Of a DNA stretch of 35,249 bases, positions 13,107 through 22,592 are shown in pieces; the stretch's first letter is position 1; each line of letters starts with the position of its first letter. The position numbers and the translations under genes are program-made. Source of the stretch: a virus. The notes beneath the pieces are model-generated. The model did no database searches, was not told where the DNA came from, and saw nothing but the letters and a program-made list of their open reading frames with translations. The stretch covers positions 1-35,249 of IMG/VR virus record IMGVR_UViG_3300012954_000029; one strand, given 5' to 3'.

Positions 13107-14393
13107 ATGCCAAGAGATACATTAATACAAGTAAGAAGAGGGACACTAGCTCAATGGTTGTCTACAAACCCCACTTTGGCTAATGGTGAGTTGGGTTTTA
13201 TTACAGATCAGTGTAGACTTGTTGTAGGTAAAGATGAAGTTAATTTTAGTGGCCTGTGGTATTCTGATTCTTGTGTAATCCCACAAACAGGCTTGACTAA
13301 CAGTGGTGGTACTGGTAGCGTTAATGATGTATTTAGATTTGTTAGCGTTAGTGGTTCACAGACTTTAATGGCTAGCGGAGAAGCTACTCTTAATTTAGTT
13401 GGTGGCAACAGGATTAATATAGTAGGTGTGTCTGGAACAGATACTATTACTTTTAACGTTTCTGGTTTAGTTGCTGCTGATATTAGTGATTTTACTCCTA
13501 CTGTTACAGGATTGGTGGCAAATCAGTTTGAGACAGATTTAGTTGCAGGAAATAATATCCAATTATCATATAATTCGGTTAGTGATGCTTTATCTATTAA
13601 TACAACTGGTGTGGTTACGCATGATGGTGATGAAAATGTTTTAATAGGGGGCAATCTATCGGTAGTAGGCGATTTAAATATTCAAGGATCTAGTTCTATA
13701 TTTAATAGTACTAATGTAAATATTGGTGATAACTTAATTACCTTAAATATTGTTGATGTCGTTCCTAGTGGCGGTATTAGGGTTGTTAGGTCTGGCGTTG
13801 TACCTACAGGCTTTGCTAATTTCTTATGGCAAGAACATAGAAGTAGATGGGAAGCAGATTTTGGACTATATTCCCCACAGCTTTTTGCTGATTCTATTAG
13901 TGCTACAACAATATCTGGAACATTGGTTGGCACGGCAGATTGTGCTACAAATATTTTTGTTGCTGATGTAAATCATACTGGTACGCAGAATTCTTTACTT
14001 TTAACCAATGTGAATGAAACAGGATGCAATCCTGTAATATCAGACACATCTTTGTATTATGATTCTAGTGGCAATATTTTAGTTGCTCCAACTTTTAGTG
14101 GTAATTTATCTGGTAGAGCTACTGTAGCTACTACCATAGATGTACCTCACACTAATGCAGATACTAATTATAATATTGTATTAGTTAATCCACCAGGCTC
14201 TGGTAGTTCTTTAGTTGCAGAGTCAGGTCTTAACCTTTATTATAATCCATCAGATAATAAACTATATGGTTCATATATAAACTCCCCATTTATTTCAGGT
14301 GCTTCAGTTGGTCCAGGCAATGCTGGTATTAATAGTTTTATATTAACAAATTATTATATTAGAAGTTCAAAAATAGATGGTGGATCTCCATAA
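13107..14393 (+). CDS. Tail fibre protein with Mtd-like N-terminal domain
   Basis: This 428-residue fibre protein has a GGGAG ribosome site. Its first 50 residues (DTLIQVRRGTLAQWLSTNPT, then LANGELGFITDQCRLVVGKD) match the short N-terminal domain seen in the Bordetella phage tropism determinant Mtd and many phage fibres. The next gene repeats that domain. The rest is rich in Gly, Ser, Asn, Thr and Val with regular beta-strand spacing, including INIVGVSGTDTITFNVSG and a NVLIGGNLSVVGDLNIQGSS stretch typical of triple beta-helix fibres. It probably trimerises and contributes to receptor binding or links to the longer fibre. No enzymatic motif is seen. Confidence 0.8.
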   Translation: MPRDTLIQVRRGTLAQWLSTNPTLANGELGFITDQCRLVVGKDEVNFSGLWYSDSCVIPQTGLTNSGGTGSVNDVFRFVSVSGSQTLMASGEATLNLVGGNRINIVGVSGTDTITFNVSGLVAADISDFTPTVTGLVANQFETDLVAGNNIQLSYNSVSDALSINTTGVVTHDGDENVLIGGNLSVVGDLNIQGSSSIFNSTNVNIGDNLITLNIVDVVPSGGIRVVRSGVVPTGFANFLWQEHRSRWEADFGLYSPQLFADSISATTISGTLVGTADCATNIFVADVNHTGTQNSLLLTNVNETGCNPVISDTSLYYDSSGNILVAPTFSGNLSGRATVATTIDVPHTNADTNYNIVLVNPPGSGSSLVAESGLNLYYNPSDNKLYGSYINSPFISGASVGPGNAGINSFILTNYYIRSSKIDGGSP

Positions 14394-14406
14394 GGACGAC
14401 CGCTAA

Positions 14407-17400
14407 ATGGCTAGGAATAATTTAATACAATTTAGAAAAGGTACATTAAGTCAATTTAATAGTGCTAACCCTACTCTTGCTAGTGGAGAGCCTGGATTTG
14501 CTATTGATGCAAATGTGTTGAAGGTAGGGGATGGTATTACTCCTTGGAGTGGTCTTTTAGGATTCAGTGTTGGTAGTGGGATATCTTCTCTTAATGGATT
14601 AACCTCTTCGTCTTTAGTTATAGACGGTGGGCACAATATACAGATTACCACTAGCGGTTCTGAGGTTATTAATGTTGCCTATACAGGCTTAGAGCATTTA
14701 TCTATACCCGCTATATCTGATGAGATCAATAGCAATAATACCTTTATTCAAAATTTACTTTTTGATCAGTATGGACATGTTACTGGAGTATCTAGCGTTG
14801 CTGTGACAGGAGTTGGGTCAAGTGTTCCCAGTAATGTTTTGGTCTCTGGGGATAACATTAGTCTTCTAACAAATGACATTGGCTATGATACTATTCCAAC
14901 ATACATTCTTGGGGCTAGTGGTTCAAGCCACTATTTATTTAGTGGTCCAGGACTGTCTCCGTCTACCCAAGACCCTACATTATATTTAGTTAGAGGTAGG
15001 ACATATAAGTTTGTAAACAATATGGGAGCACACCCATTTCAGTTTCAAACTAGTGCTGGCATAGGTGGTACTGCATATACTAGTGGTATTGACAATAGTC
15101 CTATAACTAATGCTACTATGACTTGGGAAGTCAGGCATGATACACCTAATATCCTATACTATCAGTGTACATCACACTCTAGTATGAATGGTTTGGTCTA
15201 TGTGTTAGACAAGGATTCTCATCCTGATATCTTGTCTGCATCAAATAGCAACAATAATGGTGATTTTTTTATTCAAAATCTATTATTTGACCAACATGGG
15301 CATGTTACCGGAGTGTTTTCTTCTGAAGCTGCCACTGGTATAGTAGACGCTGCTCTGAATACACAAATACAGTCTGGTGACAATATAGTATTAGTTTATG
15401 ACTCTGGTACCGGTGTCGATCCAACAGGAACCTTAACTATTAATGTCACTGGAGTAGTGGAGTTGGGTGACAATATTAGCTTCCTAACTAATGATGCTGG
15501 CTATGCGACCACAGGAGAGCTTGTTTCTGTCTCAGGTTATCTTCAAGGTAGAATAGATTCAATACCATCTGATACTAATACTTTTGTTAGTGGTATAGTT
15601 TATAATACTGGATTGAGAGATTTAGTTTTAACTAGAAATGATGGAGTACAGCTAACAGGAAATTTTGATATAGTTTTGCACAGTGGTGACAATATAAGTT
15701 TACTGACTAATGATTCTGCCTATGATTCGATACCTGAGTATACTTTAACTTCCCCTGGTCTGGGGAGTGTTAATTATAGATTTAATGGTCCAGGCTTATC
15801 TGGTGGTGTTGATGATCCAACATTATATTTATATAGAGGCAAAACATATAAGTTTGTTAATAACATGGGTGCCCATCCATTTCAATTTCAGACTACTGCA
15901 GGACTAGGAGGCACTGCTTATACAGATGGCATTACTGGTAGTCCTGTTAGTAATGGTACACTGACTTGGGAAATTGAACATGATACTCCCAATATTTTAT
16001 ATTATCAATGTACATCACATTCTAATATGCAGGGTGCAGTTTATATCTTAGACAAAGACTCCCATCCCGCAATATCTACTACATCAAGTGTTGATAATAG
16101 TAATAATACTTTTGTTCAAGACTTACTATTTGATCAATACGGCCATGTTACTGGCGTTGCTAGTGTTGCTGTTACTGGTATACCTACAGTACCTAATAAT
16201 GTATTGGTTTCTGGTGACAATATCAGTTTGTTAACAAATGATGCTGGTTATGCAACTACAGGGGAGCTTAGTTCTGTTTCTGGTTATCTACAAGGACAGA
16301 TAAATGCTTTACCTTCCGATACTAATACTTTCGTAAATAACATAGTATATAATACTGGTAATAGAGATATAGTATTATCTAGAAATGATGGGGTTGCATT
16401 AACAGGTGATCTTAGTGTTGTATTACATAGTGGAGACAACATAAGTCTACTAAACAATAATCTTGGTTACATCACAGGGTTTACAGAAACTATTAGTTCT
16501 GGGGACCCTATTAGTTTCTTAATTAATGATGTACCTTATGCAATTAGTGGAACTCATATAGCCATAACCAATGCTGCTTCTAATGTTAATAATACTGATG
16601 ATGATTTTGTCCAAGACCTTTTGTTTGATGAGTTTGGTCATATCACAGGAGTTGTCTCTGCAAAAGCTTCTAGCGGAGTAGTTAACTCAGCATTAAACAC
16701 ACAAGTACAGGCTGGAGAACATATACTTTTAATCTATGATTCTGGTACAGGTAGTGATCCTACAGGAACACTAACAATTAATGTTACTGGTATTATAGAT
16801 GGTGGAGCAACTGCTAATTATTTACCTGTGTTTAGTAATACTGTTACCCCTCTTGTTAATAGTATTATCCATCAAAATGGAGATCGTATTGGTATAGGTA
16901 CAACTAATCCGGCTACAGCAATTCATATTGTAGCTCCTAGTGGTAACGAAGGAACAGTGTTATCAAGAACTCTTGATCATACAAGTTTTGCTGGACATCT
17001 GATTCGTGATATTGATGATAGGAATGTTGCTAGTTTTCAGTATTGTAACAGCGGCGTTGCTGCAACAGGATTGCGAAATCATGTGTTGATAGGCTCCAGA
17101 GAATCAGGTATTCCTGTCAAATTTTATCAGGGTAGAGATTCTGGTCAAACAGCTTTCAAAGAGAATAACGAAAGAATAATTTTTGATATTTATGGTAATA
17201 CAATATTAACAGCTGCATCTGGTCAGAACGTTATGGTTAGTGGAAGCTTAGATGTTAGCGGGATTATAACTGCTACTAGTGGTAATTCCACGCAATGGAA
17301 TACTGCGTATGGATGGGGAGACCATTCACAAGCTGCGTATCTCACAGGACATCCTGTTATTAGTGCTGCTAACACGAGTGCAAATTCTGGTAATGTTTTT

Positions 17401-19818
17401 ATACAGAATTTAACCTTAGATTCCAATGGCCATATCACAGCTATAGATGTTGCCATACCTACTGGTGCTGGTGGTGGTGGTAGTGGTATATCTAGTTTAT
17501 TAGAAGATCAAAATCCTCAGCTGGGTGGTAATTTAAGTTTAAATAATAAAAATATAAATGGTGCAGGCAATATCGATATTGATGGAGATATTACTGCTGA
17601 AGAACTTACCATAAGCAGTTCAGATCCTTATATATACCAACGGAGTACAGACTCAACAGCGACAGTTAAAACATATCATTATGATACGGGGAGTCAGCTT
17701 GGAGGACTTCTTTCATATGGAAAATCTCCTAGTACATTTACAAGTTTCAATACTCTGCTGGGATTAGGTGCTGGTAGTTTTCATTTATTCTCTAGTTATG
17801 GACATTTGGGTATTAATACCTATGGCGTTGCTAAAGATATTGTACTTGGAACAGACAATACAGAAAGAGTTAGAATAACTTCTAGCGGCAATGTTGGTAT
17901 CGGAACATCTACTCCAGCATACAATTTAGATGTTACCGGTGTGGGTAGATTTGTACATTCAGATGGCGTGTGTGGATTGCTGGTAGAAGATACTGGTGGT
18001 TCTGGTGTTCATATTGGTGATTGCGCATATTCTGATGGCGACACATATACTGGTATGAAACACAGCAATCATACTCATGGACAGGAATATATGATTATTA
18101 GTGCTGGCCATTCTACTGTTGTTTCTAGTAAAGCTGGTACTAGTACATATATACGAGCCGGTGGTAATGCTACAACTTATCAAGGTGTTTTTGGAACTGG
18201 TTCTTTTGGGATTGGTCCTAATGCTAACAGATTAAGAGTTAATAGTCAGTCTGTTATTCTTAATAACGGTACGGGTAATTATGACTTTAAAGTTTATGGT
18301 CACAATAATGCAACGCAATTAATTCATGCTGATGCTGCATTGCACAGAGTTGGAATTGGTACAGCTACACCAGCAACAAAACTAGATGTTAATGGTGTTA
18401 TTACTGCTACCGGGGGAGATTCAACCACTTGGAACACTGGATACTCTCTTGCCTTTCAAGCCTACAGCTGGGGAGATCACTCACTTGCTGGCTATTTTTC
18501 TACAGACGAACAGATAGAAGATATTGTTGGCATCATGGTTAGTGGTAATACTGAAACAGGTATTACGGTTACTTATGACGACAATGGAACTGGAAACGGT
18601 AAATTAAATTTTGCCGTTGCGACTCAAAGCGATAATAATTTTACAACAGCTTTGTTAAATAAGTTGAATGCTATTGAATCTGGTGCAACAGCTGATCAAA
18701 CAGGATCAGAAATAAAATCGTTATATGAAGCTGAAAGTAACACTAATGCATTTACTGATACTTTGTTAGGTAAGTTAAACGGTATTGAATCTGGTGCTGA
18801 TGTCACCGATGCCACAAATGTAGACGATGCTGGCGCTGTAATGAATAGCGATAGTTCTACTAGTAGTATGAGTTTTGTTATAGATGAAGATGATATGGCA
18901 TCTGATTCTAATAGTAAAATACCTACACAACAATCTGTAAAAGCTTACGTTGATAATAATTCAGGAGGGGCTGGTGGTTCTGGTAATTTAGTAAGAGGAT
19001 CTGAGGTCGTAACTGCTACTACAGGAATTTTTGATGTTTCAGAAGGTTATAGTGTTGGTACCCTTGATGTTTATCAAAATGGTGTTAAGTTATTTGAAGG
19101 AGCTTCTTATGACTACACTGCTACAAATGGTACATCATTTAACTTAACCAACCCAGCTACTAGTGGAGATTTGATAGAATATTTAGGTCTTAACACTTCT
19201 ACAAATGCAGTGGGTAATACCTCTTTGGGTACTATAACTGTTACAAGCAATCAAGACGTATTTAACACAGTCGACACATTTACTAGTTCTAATTTAGCTG
19301 TATTTTTAAATGGTGTTAAGTTAATAGACGGCGAGGATTATGATGTTACTAGCACTTCTCAGTTCACCTTAGATTCTGTCGCAACCTCTGGAGACATTGT
19401 TGAGTATATAGCTTATGGAGCTACGGTAGCCAGCTCTAATCTGCAAAAAACTGGTGATACAATGACGGGGAACTTGACCGTTAATGCAGACCTTATAGTT
19501 AAGGGTTATAAAGAAACACATACAGATAATGGTAACACAGGTATTGCACAAACTATAGACATTAGTGATAGTACTTTACAAACATATACATTAACAGGTA
19601 ATTGTACGTTTACGATGCCCACAGCAGACGCTGGTAGAAGTTTTACCATGTTTCTTAAGACAGGAGCTGGAAGTTTCACCTCTACGTTTACTGGCGTTAA
19701 ATTCCCTAGTAATGTTGCGCCTACAATTACTACTGACGCTAACAGAATGGATATTCTTACATTTTACTCTGATGGAACAAATTGGTATGGTAGCACACAA
19801 CAGGAGTATCATGTATGA
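14407..19818 (+). CDS. Giant tail fibre with two cupredoxin-like domains (1803 aa)
   Basis: This is the largest complete gene here. Residues 1-55 are an Mtd-like N-terminal domain (LIQFRKGTLSQFNSANPTLA). Two cupredoxin-like domains follow at about 160-273 and 439-554. Each keeps a candidate type-1 copper set: H209, C254, H257 and M260 in the first; H490, C535, H538 and M541 in the second (AHPFQFQT, then YYQCTSHSxM). Between and after them are five copies of a fibre repeat (FIQNLLFDQYGHVTGV type), further 'GDNISLLTND' modules, 'GIGTxxPA' beta-helix repeats and 'WGDHS' segments. Two NGVKL...DY modules lie near residues 1530-1690, before a beta-rich C-terminus. The protein probably forms a long trimeric receptor-binding fibre. 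Its stop overlaps the glycine-rich gene. Confidence 0.88.
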   Translation: MARNNLIQFRKGTLSQFNSANPTLASGEPGFAIDANVLKVGDGITPWSGLLGFSVGSGISSLNGLTSSSLVIDGGHNIQITTSGSEVINVAYTGLEHLSIPAISDEINSNNTFIQNLLFDQYGHVTGVSSVAVTGVGSSVPSNVLVSGDNISLLTNDIGYDTIPTYILGASGSSHYLFSGPGLSPSTQDPTLYLVRGRTYKFVNNMGAHPFQFQTSAGIGGTAYTSGIDNSPITNATMTWEVRHDTPNILYYQCTSHSSMNGLVYVLDKDSHPDILSASNSNNNGDFFIQNLLFDQHGHVTGVFSSEAATGIVDAALNTQIQSGDNIVLVYDSGTGVDPTGTLTINVTGVVELGDNISFLTNDAGYATTGELVSVSGYLQGRIDSIPSDTNTFVSGIVYNTGLRDLVLTRNDGVQLTGNFDIVLHSGDNISLLTNDSAYDSIPEYTLTSPGLGSVNYRFNGPGLSGGVDDPTLYLYRGKTYKFVNNMGAHPFQFQTTAGLGGTAYTDGITGSPVSNGTLTWEIEHDTPNILYYQCTSHSNMQGAVYILDKDSHPAISTTSSVDNSNNTFVQDLLFDQYGHVTGVASVAVTGIPTVPNNVLVSGDNISLLTNDAGYATTGELSSVSGYLQGQINALPSDTNTFVNNIVYNTGNRDIVLSRNDGVALTGDLSVVLHSGDNISLLNNNLGYITGFTETISSGDPISFLINDVPYAISGTHIAITNAASNVNNTDDDFVQDLLFDEFGHITGVVSAKASSGVVNSALNTQVQAGEHILLIYDSGTGSDPTGTLTINVTGIIDGGATANYLPVFSNTVTPLVNSIIHQNGDRIGIGTTNPATAIHIVAPSGNEGTVLSRTLDHTSFAGHLIRDIDDRNVASFQYCNSGVAATGLRNHVLIGSRESGIPVKFYQGRDSGQTAFKENNERIIFDIYGNTILTAASGQNVMVSGSLDVSGIITATSGNSTQWNTAYGWGDHSQAAYLTGHPVISAANTSANSGNVFIQNLTLDSNGHITAIDVAIPTGAGGGGSGISSLLEDQNPQLGGNLSLNNKNINGAGNIDIDGDITAEELTISSSDPYIYQRSTDSTATVKTYHYDTGSQLGGLLSYGKSPSTFTSFNTLLGLGAGSFHLFSSYGHLGINTYGVAKDIVLGTDNTERVRITSSGNVGIGTSTPAYNLDVTGVGRFVHSDGVCGLLVEDTGGSGVHIGDCAYSDGDTYTGMKHSNHTHGQEYMIISAGHSTVVSSKAGTSTYIRAGGNATTYQGVFGTGSFGIGPNANRLRVNSQSVILNNGTGNYDFKVYGHNNATQLIHADAALHRVGIGTATPATKLDVNGVITATGGDSTTWNTGYSLAFQAYSWGDHSLAGYFSTDEQIEDIVGIMVSGNTETGITVTYDDNGTGNGKLNFAVATQSDNNFTTALLNKLNAIESGATADQTGSEIKSLYEAESNTNAFTDTLLGKLNGIESGADVTDATNVDDAGAVMNSDSSTSSMSFVIDEDDMASDSNSKIPTQQSVKAYVDNNSGGAGGSGNLVRGSEVVTATTGIFDVSEGYSVGTLDVYQNGVKLFEGASYDYTATNGTSFNLTNPATSGDLIEYLGLNTSTNAVGNTSLGTITVTSNQDVFNTVDTFTSSNLAVFLNGVKLIDGEDYDVTSTSQFTLDSVATSGDIVEYIAYGATVASSNLQKTGDTMTGNLTVNADLIVKGYKETHTDNGNTGIAQTIDISDSTLQTYTLTGNCTFTMPTADAGRSFTMFLKTGAGSFTSTFTGVKFPSNVAPTITTDANRMDILTFYSDGTNWYGSTQQEYHV
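14884..15225 (+). repeat. Cupredoxin-like module, copy 1
   Basis: Codons 160-273 of the giant fibre. TLYLVRGRTYKFVNNMGAHP leads to NILYYQCTSHSSMNG. The His, Cys-x2-His-x2-Met arrangement (H209, C254, H257, M260) is that of a blue-copper site. It is very similar to copy 2, which starts 279 codons later; the paired His and Cys ligands are 281 codons apart. Confidence 0.7.
15721..16068 (+). repeat. Cupredoxin-like module, copy 2
   Basis: Codons 439-554 of the giant fibre. TLYLYRGKTYKFVNNMGAHP leads to NILYYQCTSHSNMQG, with H490, C535, H538 and M541. The His-to-Cys spacing of 45 residues is identical to copy 1. Many synonymous differences from copy 1 show that the duplication is old and the protein sequence is under selection. 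Confidence 0.7.
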
Positions 19819-20705
19819 TTTTTATTCCTAAAAAAACATTAATTAGCAAAAAACAAGACTTTACAGCTACGGGAGGAACGTTAACTACTGATGGTAGTGA
19901 CAATATTCATACGTTTACGTCTAGTGGAACATTTACCGTTATTGGTACTAGAGGTATAGATATATTAGTTGTTGCTGGTGGTGGAGGTAGCGGTGAGAAT
20001 AGAGGAGGTGGCGGTGGTGGAGGTGGTGTTGTATATCAAACTAGCCAAACGATTAGTGGAGGAACATATAATGTTACAGTAGGAGCTGGAGGAGCAGGTG
20101 CTATAAATAATACTGCTAGCGCTACACAGGGAGGATCTTCTTCTTTCATAGGTCCATCTTTATCTATAACTGCTGTTGGTGGGGGTAAAGGAGGAACTGG
20201 TAGATTTACATCCTCCGGCGGTAGAAATGGTGGGTCTGGAGGATCAGGAGGAGGTACTGCTTACAATGATAATAGCAATCATCCAACTGCTGGTGCGGGA
20301 ACTGTAGGACAGGGTAATTCTGGAGGTAGAACTGCAAACGGTGGCAACGATCCTAGAAATACAGGTGGCGGTGGAGGCGCTGGTGGAGCTGGAACTGGAG
20401 GTTCAGGTTCTACTACTCGTCCAGATGGTGGCGATGGTGTTCAATATAGTATAAGCGGCACAGCTACATATTATGGTGGCGGTGGCGGTGGTGGTTCTGG
20501 TAGAGGTCCGGGTGAAGGTGGTTACACCACTGCTGGTAGAGGTCTAGGTGGTCAGGGCGGTGGTGGTAATGGTGGTGCTGATAATGTTTCTCCATATTTA
20601 GGTGCGGCTGGAACTGCTAACACTGGTGGTGGGGGTGGTGGATCTTCTGCCTACAGCGGTGCAGCTGGCGGTTCCGGTATAGTAATAGTGAGGTATACAA
20701 GATGA
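19815..20705 (+). CDS. Glycine-rich tail adhesin
   Basis: The 296-residue protein begins MIFIPKKTLISKKQDF. A beta segment follows (HTFTSSGTFTVIGTRGIDIL), then a long glycine-dominated region (about 55-280) with many GGGG runs (VVAGGGGSG, GGGGGGGGVV), and a final hydrophobic strand GSGIVIVRYTR. This matches glycine-rich phage tail-tip proteins, whose polyglycine helices pack into a sandwich, as in the gp38 adhesin of phage S16. Its start overlaps the giant fibre stop (ATGA), with AGGAG 8 bases upstream, so it is probably made with that fibre and sits at its tip as the receptor-contact protein. That position is inferred. Confidence 0.8.
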   Translation: MIFIPKKTLISKKQDFTATGGTLTTDGSDNIHTFTSSGTFTVIGTRGIDILVVAGGGGSGENRGGGGGGGGVVYQTSQTISGGTYNVTVGAGGAGAINNTASATQGGSSSFIGPSLSITAVGGGKGGTGRFTSSGGRNGGSGGSGGGTAYNDNSNHPTAGAGTVGQGNSGGRTANGGNDPRNTGGGGGAGGAGTGGSGSTTRPDGGDGVQYSISGTATYYGGGGGGGSGRGPGEGGYTTAGRGLGGQGGGGNGGADNVSPYLGAAGTANTGGGGGGSSAYSGAAGGSGIVIVRYTR

Positions 20706-21046
20706 CAAGAGCAAGAGAAACAAGTGAAAACCTAAGACTAGCAAAAGTTTTTGGAAGTGTTGATCTAAACGGAGGCGTTGGGGGAATTCCTATTGGAATT
20801 GGAGCAGATCTAAATATTAGTAGTTATGATGATGAACAGGCTGGCAGTTGTGGAGTTAATTTTGAAACTCCTATGTCAGATGCTAATTATACAGTTGTGT
20901 GTTCACCTAGAGAAATTGATGGGTTAACCAATACATGGACAGCCGTTACTAGAAGTCATACCTCTAGCTATTTTTACTTAGTTGTTAGCAAATATAATAA
21001 TGCAACAACTGATTTACAAGTAAGTTTTATAGTTTTCGGAGATTAA
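20702..21046 (+). CDS. Small tail-fibre-associated beta protein (114 aa)
   Basis: The 114-residue protein overlaps the glycine-rich gene by 4 bases (ATGA). It begins MTRARETSENLRLAKVFGSV. After a glycine-rich turn (GGVGGIPIGIGADLNISSY) it has a beta domain with 'VNFETPMSDANYTVVCSP' and a final SFIVFGD strand. The same theme (a 'RV.FAWV/VFGSV' entry, then 'T...ANY.V' strands) recurs in the C-terminal half of the protein encoded at 21909, so the two are probably related receptor-facing heads. No catalytic residues are evident. Confidence 0.65.
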   Translation: MTRARETSENLRLAKVFGSVDLNGGVGGIPIGIGADLNISSYDDEQAGSCGVNFETPMSDANYTVVCSPREIDGLTNTWTAVTRSHTSSYFYLVVSKYNNATTDLQVSFIVFGD

Positions 21047-21048
21047 AA

Positions 21049-21297
21049 ATGAAATTAATAATTTATCCAAATGATGATGACGGAGTGGCTGTAATCCATC
21101 CATCTCCAAATACAAAATATACAACAGAGGAAATTGCCCTTAAGGATGTTCCTAAAGGTAAACCTTATAGAATTATAGAACATACAGACGTTCCTACAGA
21201 TAGAACTTTTCGTGATGCTTGGGAAGCTGACTTTACTGAGCCTGAAGGTTTTGGTATAGGGGCTGACGAGTTCTTTAGATTAGGCTACGGAGGATAA
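21049..21297 (+). CDS. Conserved phage protein near tail fibres (82 aa)
   Basis: The 82-residue protein has a GGAG ribosome site. Its central segment VPKGKPYRIIEHTDVPTDRT, leading to FRDAWEADF, is a pattern I recall from many aquatic phages, where a similar small protein is encoded among tail-fibre genes ahead of an assembly protein. No enzymatic motif is evident. It may be a fibre chaperone or a connector. The next gene starts one base after its stop codon, so the pair is probably cotranslated. Confidence 0.7.
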   Translation: MKLIIYPNDDDGVAVIHPSPNTKYTTEEIALKDVPKGKPYRIIEHTDVPTDRTFRDAWEADFTEPEGFGIGADEFFRLGYGG

Positions 21298-21298
21298 T

Positions 21299-21907
21299 AT
21301 GAATATAAATGTTAATATGGACAAAGCAAAGAACATCTGGAAAGATAAAATTCGTGCAGACAGACAGCCTTATTTTGAATCTTTAGATGTGGACTACCTT
21401 AAAGCTACAGAGGCTCAGAATGTAACACTAAAAAGCCACATAGAAACAAAGAAGCAACAGCTTCGTGATGCTCCAGAAGATTCTAGGATTATAGATGCCA
21501 CAACGCCGGATGAATTAAAAGTTGTAGATCCTGTTTCTGAAATTATGTATATAACAGAACTAGATCAAGCTAAGTTAGATAAGCTTACAGAGATAGACGA
21601 GGATTGGAAAGCAATACTTAATACTGGTTTTGAAACACCAGAAGGGTGGAGTCTTGGCATTACCACAGATGATGTAGCATTGCTAAATGGAGCATATTCT
21701 CTCGCCAAAGAAGCTGCCGCCCTTGGTTCTACAGACCCTGTAACTATTTTAGATACTAATGGTGAACCTCACTCATTAAGCGTGGCTGAAATGACACCAA
21801 TAATGTTAGCGTATGGTGCTGCAAGAGCTTCGCTAAGTGGAGCAGATGCAGCTAGAAGAAAACTGGTTAAAGACGCAACAACCGTAGAAGAACTAGCGGA
21901 GATATAA
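21299..21907 (+). CDS. Probable tail-fibre assembly protein (202 aa)
   Basis: The protein has an excellent GGAGG ribosome site. Residues 1-65 (MDKAKNIWKDKIRADRQPYF, then KKQQLRDAP) form a helical, charged segment frequently found in phage genes just after fibres. Residues about 110-202 (ETPEGWSLGITTDDVALLNG, then VAEMTPIMLAYGAARASL) resemble a DUF4376-like tail-assembly domain with its Trp and Ala-rich helices. The high Ala/Glu/Asp content and lack of repeats suggest a soluble chaperone rather than a fibre. I am moderately sure of the chaperone role and less sure of the domain name. Confidence 0.6.
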   Translation: MNINVNMDKAKNIWKDKIRADRQPYFESLDVDYLKATEAQNVTLKSHIETKKQQLRDAPEDSRIIDATTPDELKVVDPVSEIMYITELDQAKLDKLTEIDEDWKAILNTGFETPEGWSLGITTDDVALLNGAYSLAKEAAALGSTDPVTILDTNGEPHSLSVAEMTPIMLAYGAARASLSGADAARRKLVKDATTVEELAEI

Positions 21908-21908
21908 C

Positions 21909-22574
21909 ATGAGTGTAGCCAGAGATATAAGTAGACAAACTTCAAGACAGACTTCAATCCTAACAGCAGACCAAACGTCGGTTACTGTTACTGGTGGATT
22001 TAGTGGCTCTAGCCTTGAGACTTATCTTAATGGAGTTAGGCTTATTCAGAGTTCAGATTATACCCTAAACGGAACTAGTGGCATAACATTAACGCAGGGC
22101 GCTAGCGCTGGTGACATCATTGAGTTCTCTATTCGCAACACTTCCAACTCTGGGCTTAGTGCGGTTAATACTAATGAAATTGTAGATGGCTCTATTACTT
22201 CAGCCAAGCTATCTACTAGTGCAACTGAATCTGAAAATTTAAAAAACAGAGTAGCTTTTGCTTGGGTTAAATTTGATGGAAATCAATCAGCAGCAAGTAT
22301 GATATTAGAGTCTTATAATATTGATAGTATTACAGACGATGGAACAGGTAACTATAAAGCTAATTTTACAGTTGCCCCACCCAATGCAAATTATTGTTCT
22401 GTTATTTCAAGTAATGGACAAGTAAATGGACAGCATGTCGTTCCTTTCGTTGGGGCAAATTCGTCTGTGGGTGGAGCAGTAAATAATGTCAACTATGTGG
22501 ATATAGTTTGTATTAATGTTACTAATTCTAACTACAGACAAAACTGCAAGATACACCTTGTTGTGTTTACTTAA
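21909..22574 (+). CDS. Tail fibre / receptor-binding protein with NGVRL module (221 aa)
   Basis: Residues about 12-75 carry a module (SVTVTGGFSGSSLETYLNGV, then DYTLNGTSGITLTQG and GDIIEF) that also occurs twice near the C-terminus of the giant fibre. It is a modular beta domain common in phage fibres. A helical linker (NLKNRVAFAWVKFDGNQ) leads to a C-terminal beta domain (about 115-221) containing FTVAPPNANYCSVISSNG and ending KIHLVVFT. That part resembles the 114-residue protein at 20702. A GGAG ribosome site is present. It probably forms a short fibre or an alternative head. Confidence 0.7.
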   Translation: MSVARDISRQTSRQTSILTADQTSVTVTGGFSGSSLETYLNGVRLIQSSDYTLNGTSGITLTQGASAGDIIEFSIRNTSNSGLSAVNTNEIVDGSITSAKLSTSATESENLKNRVAFAWVKFDGNQSAASMILESYNIDSITDDGTGNYKANFTVAPPNANYCSVISSNGQVNGQHVVPFVGANSSVGGAVNNVNYVDIVCINVTNSNYRQNCKIHLVVFT

Positions 22575-22592
22575 TATAGGCGGAGAAATACT

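Noticed and set aside
13107-14600. Diversity-generating retroelement suggested by Mtd-like domains
   Set aside because: No reverse transcriptase gene, template repeat or adenine-biased variable repeat is visible. The Mtd-like N-terminal domain alone is common in phage fibres.
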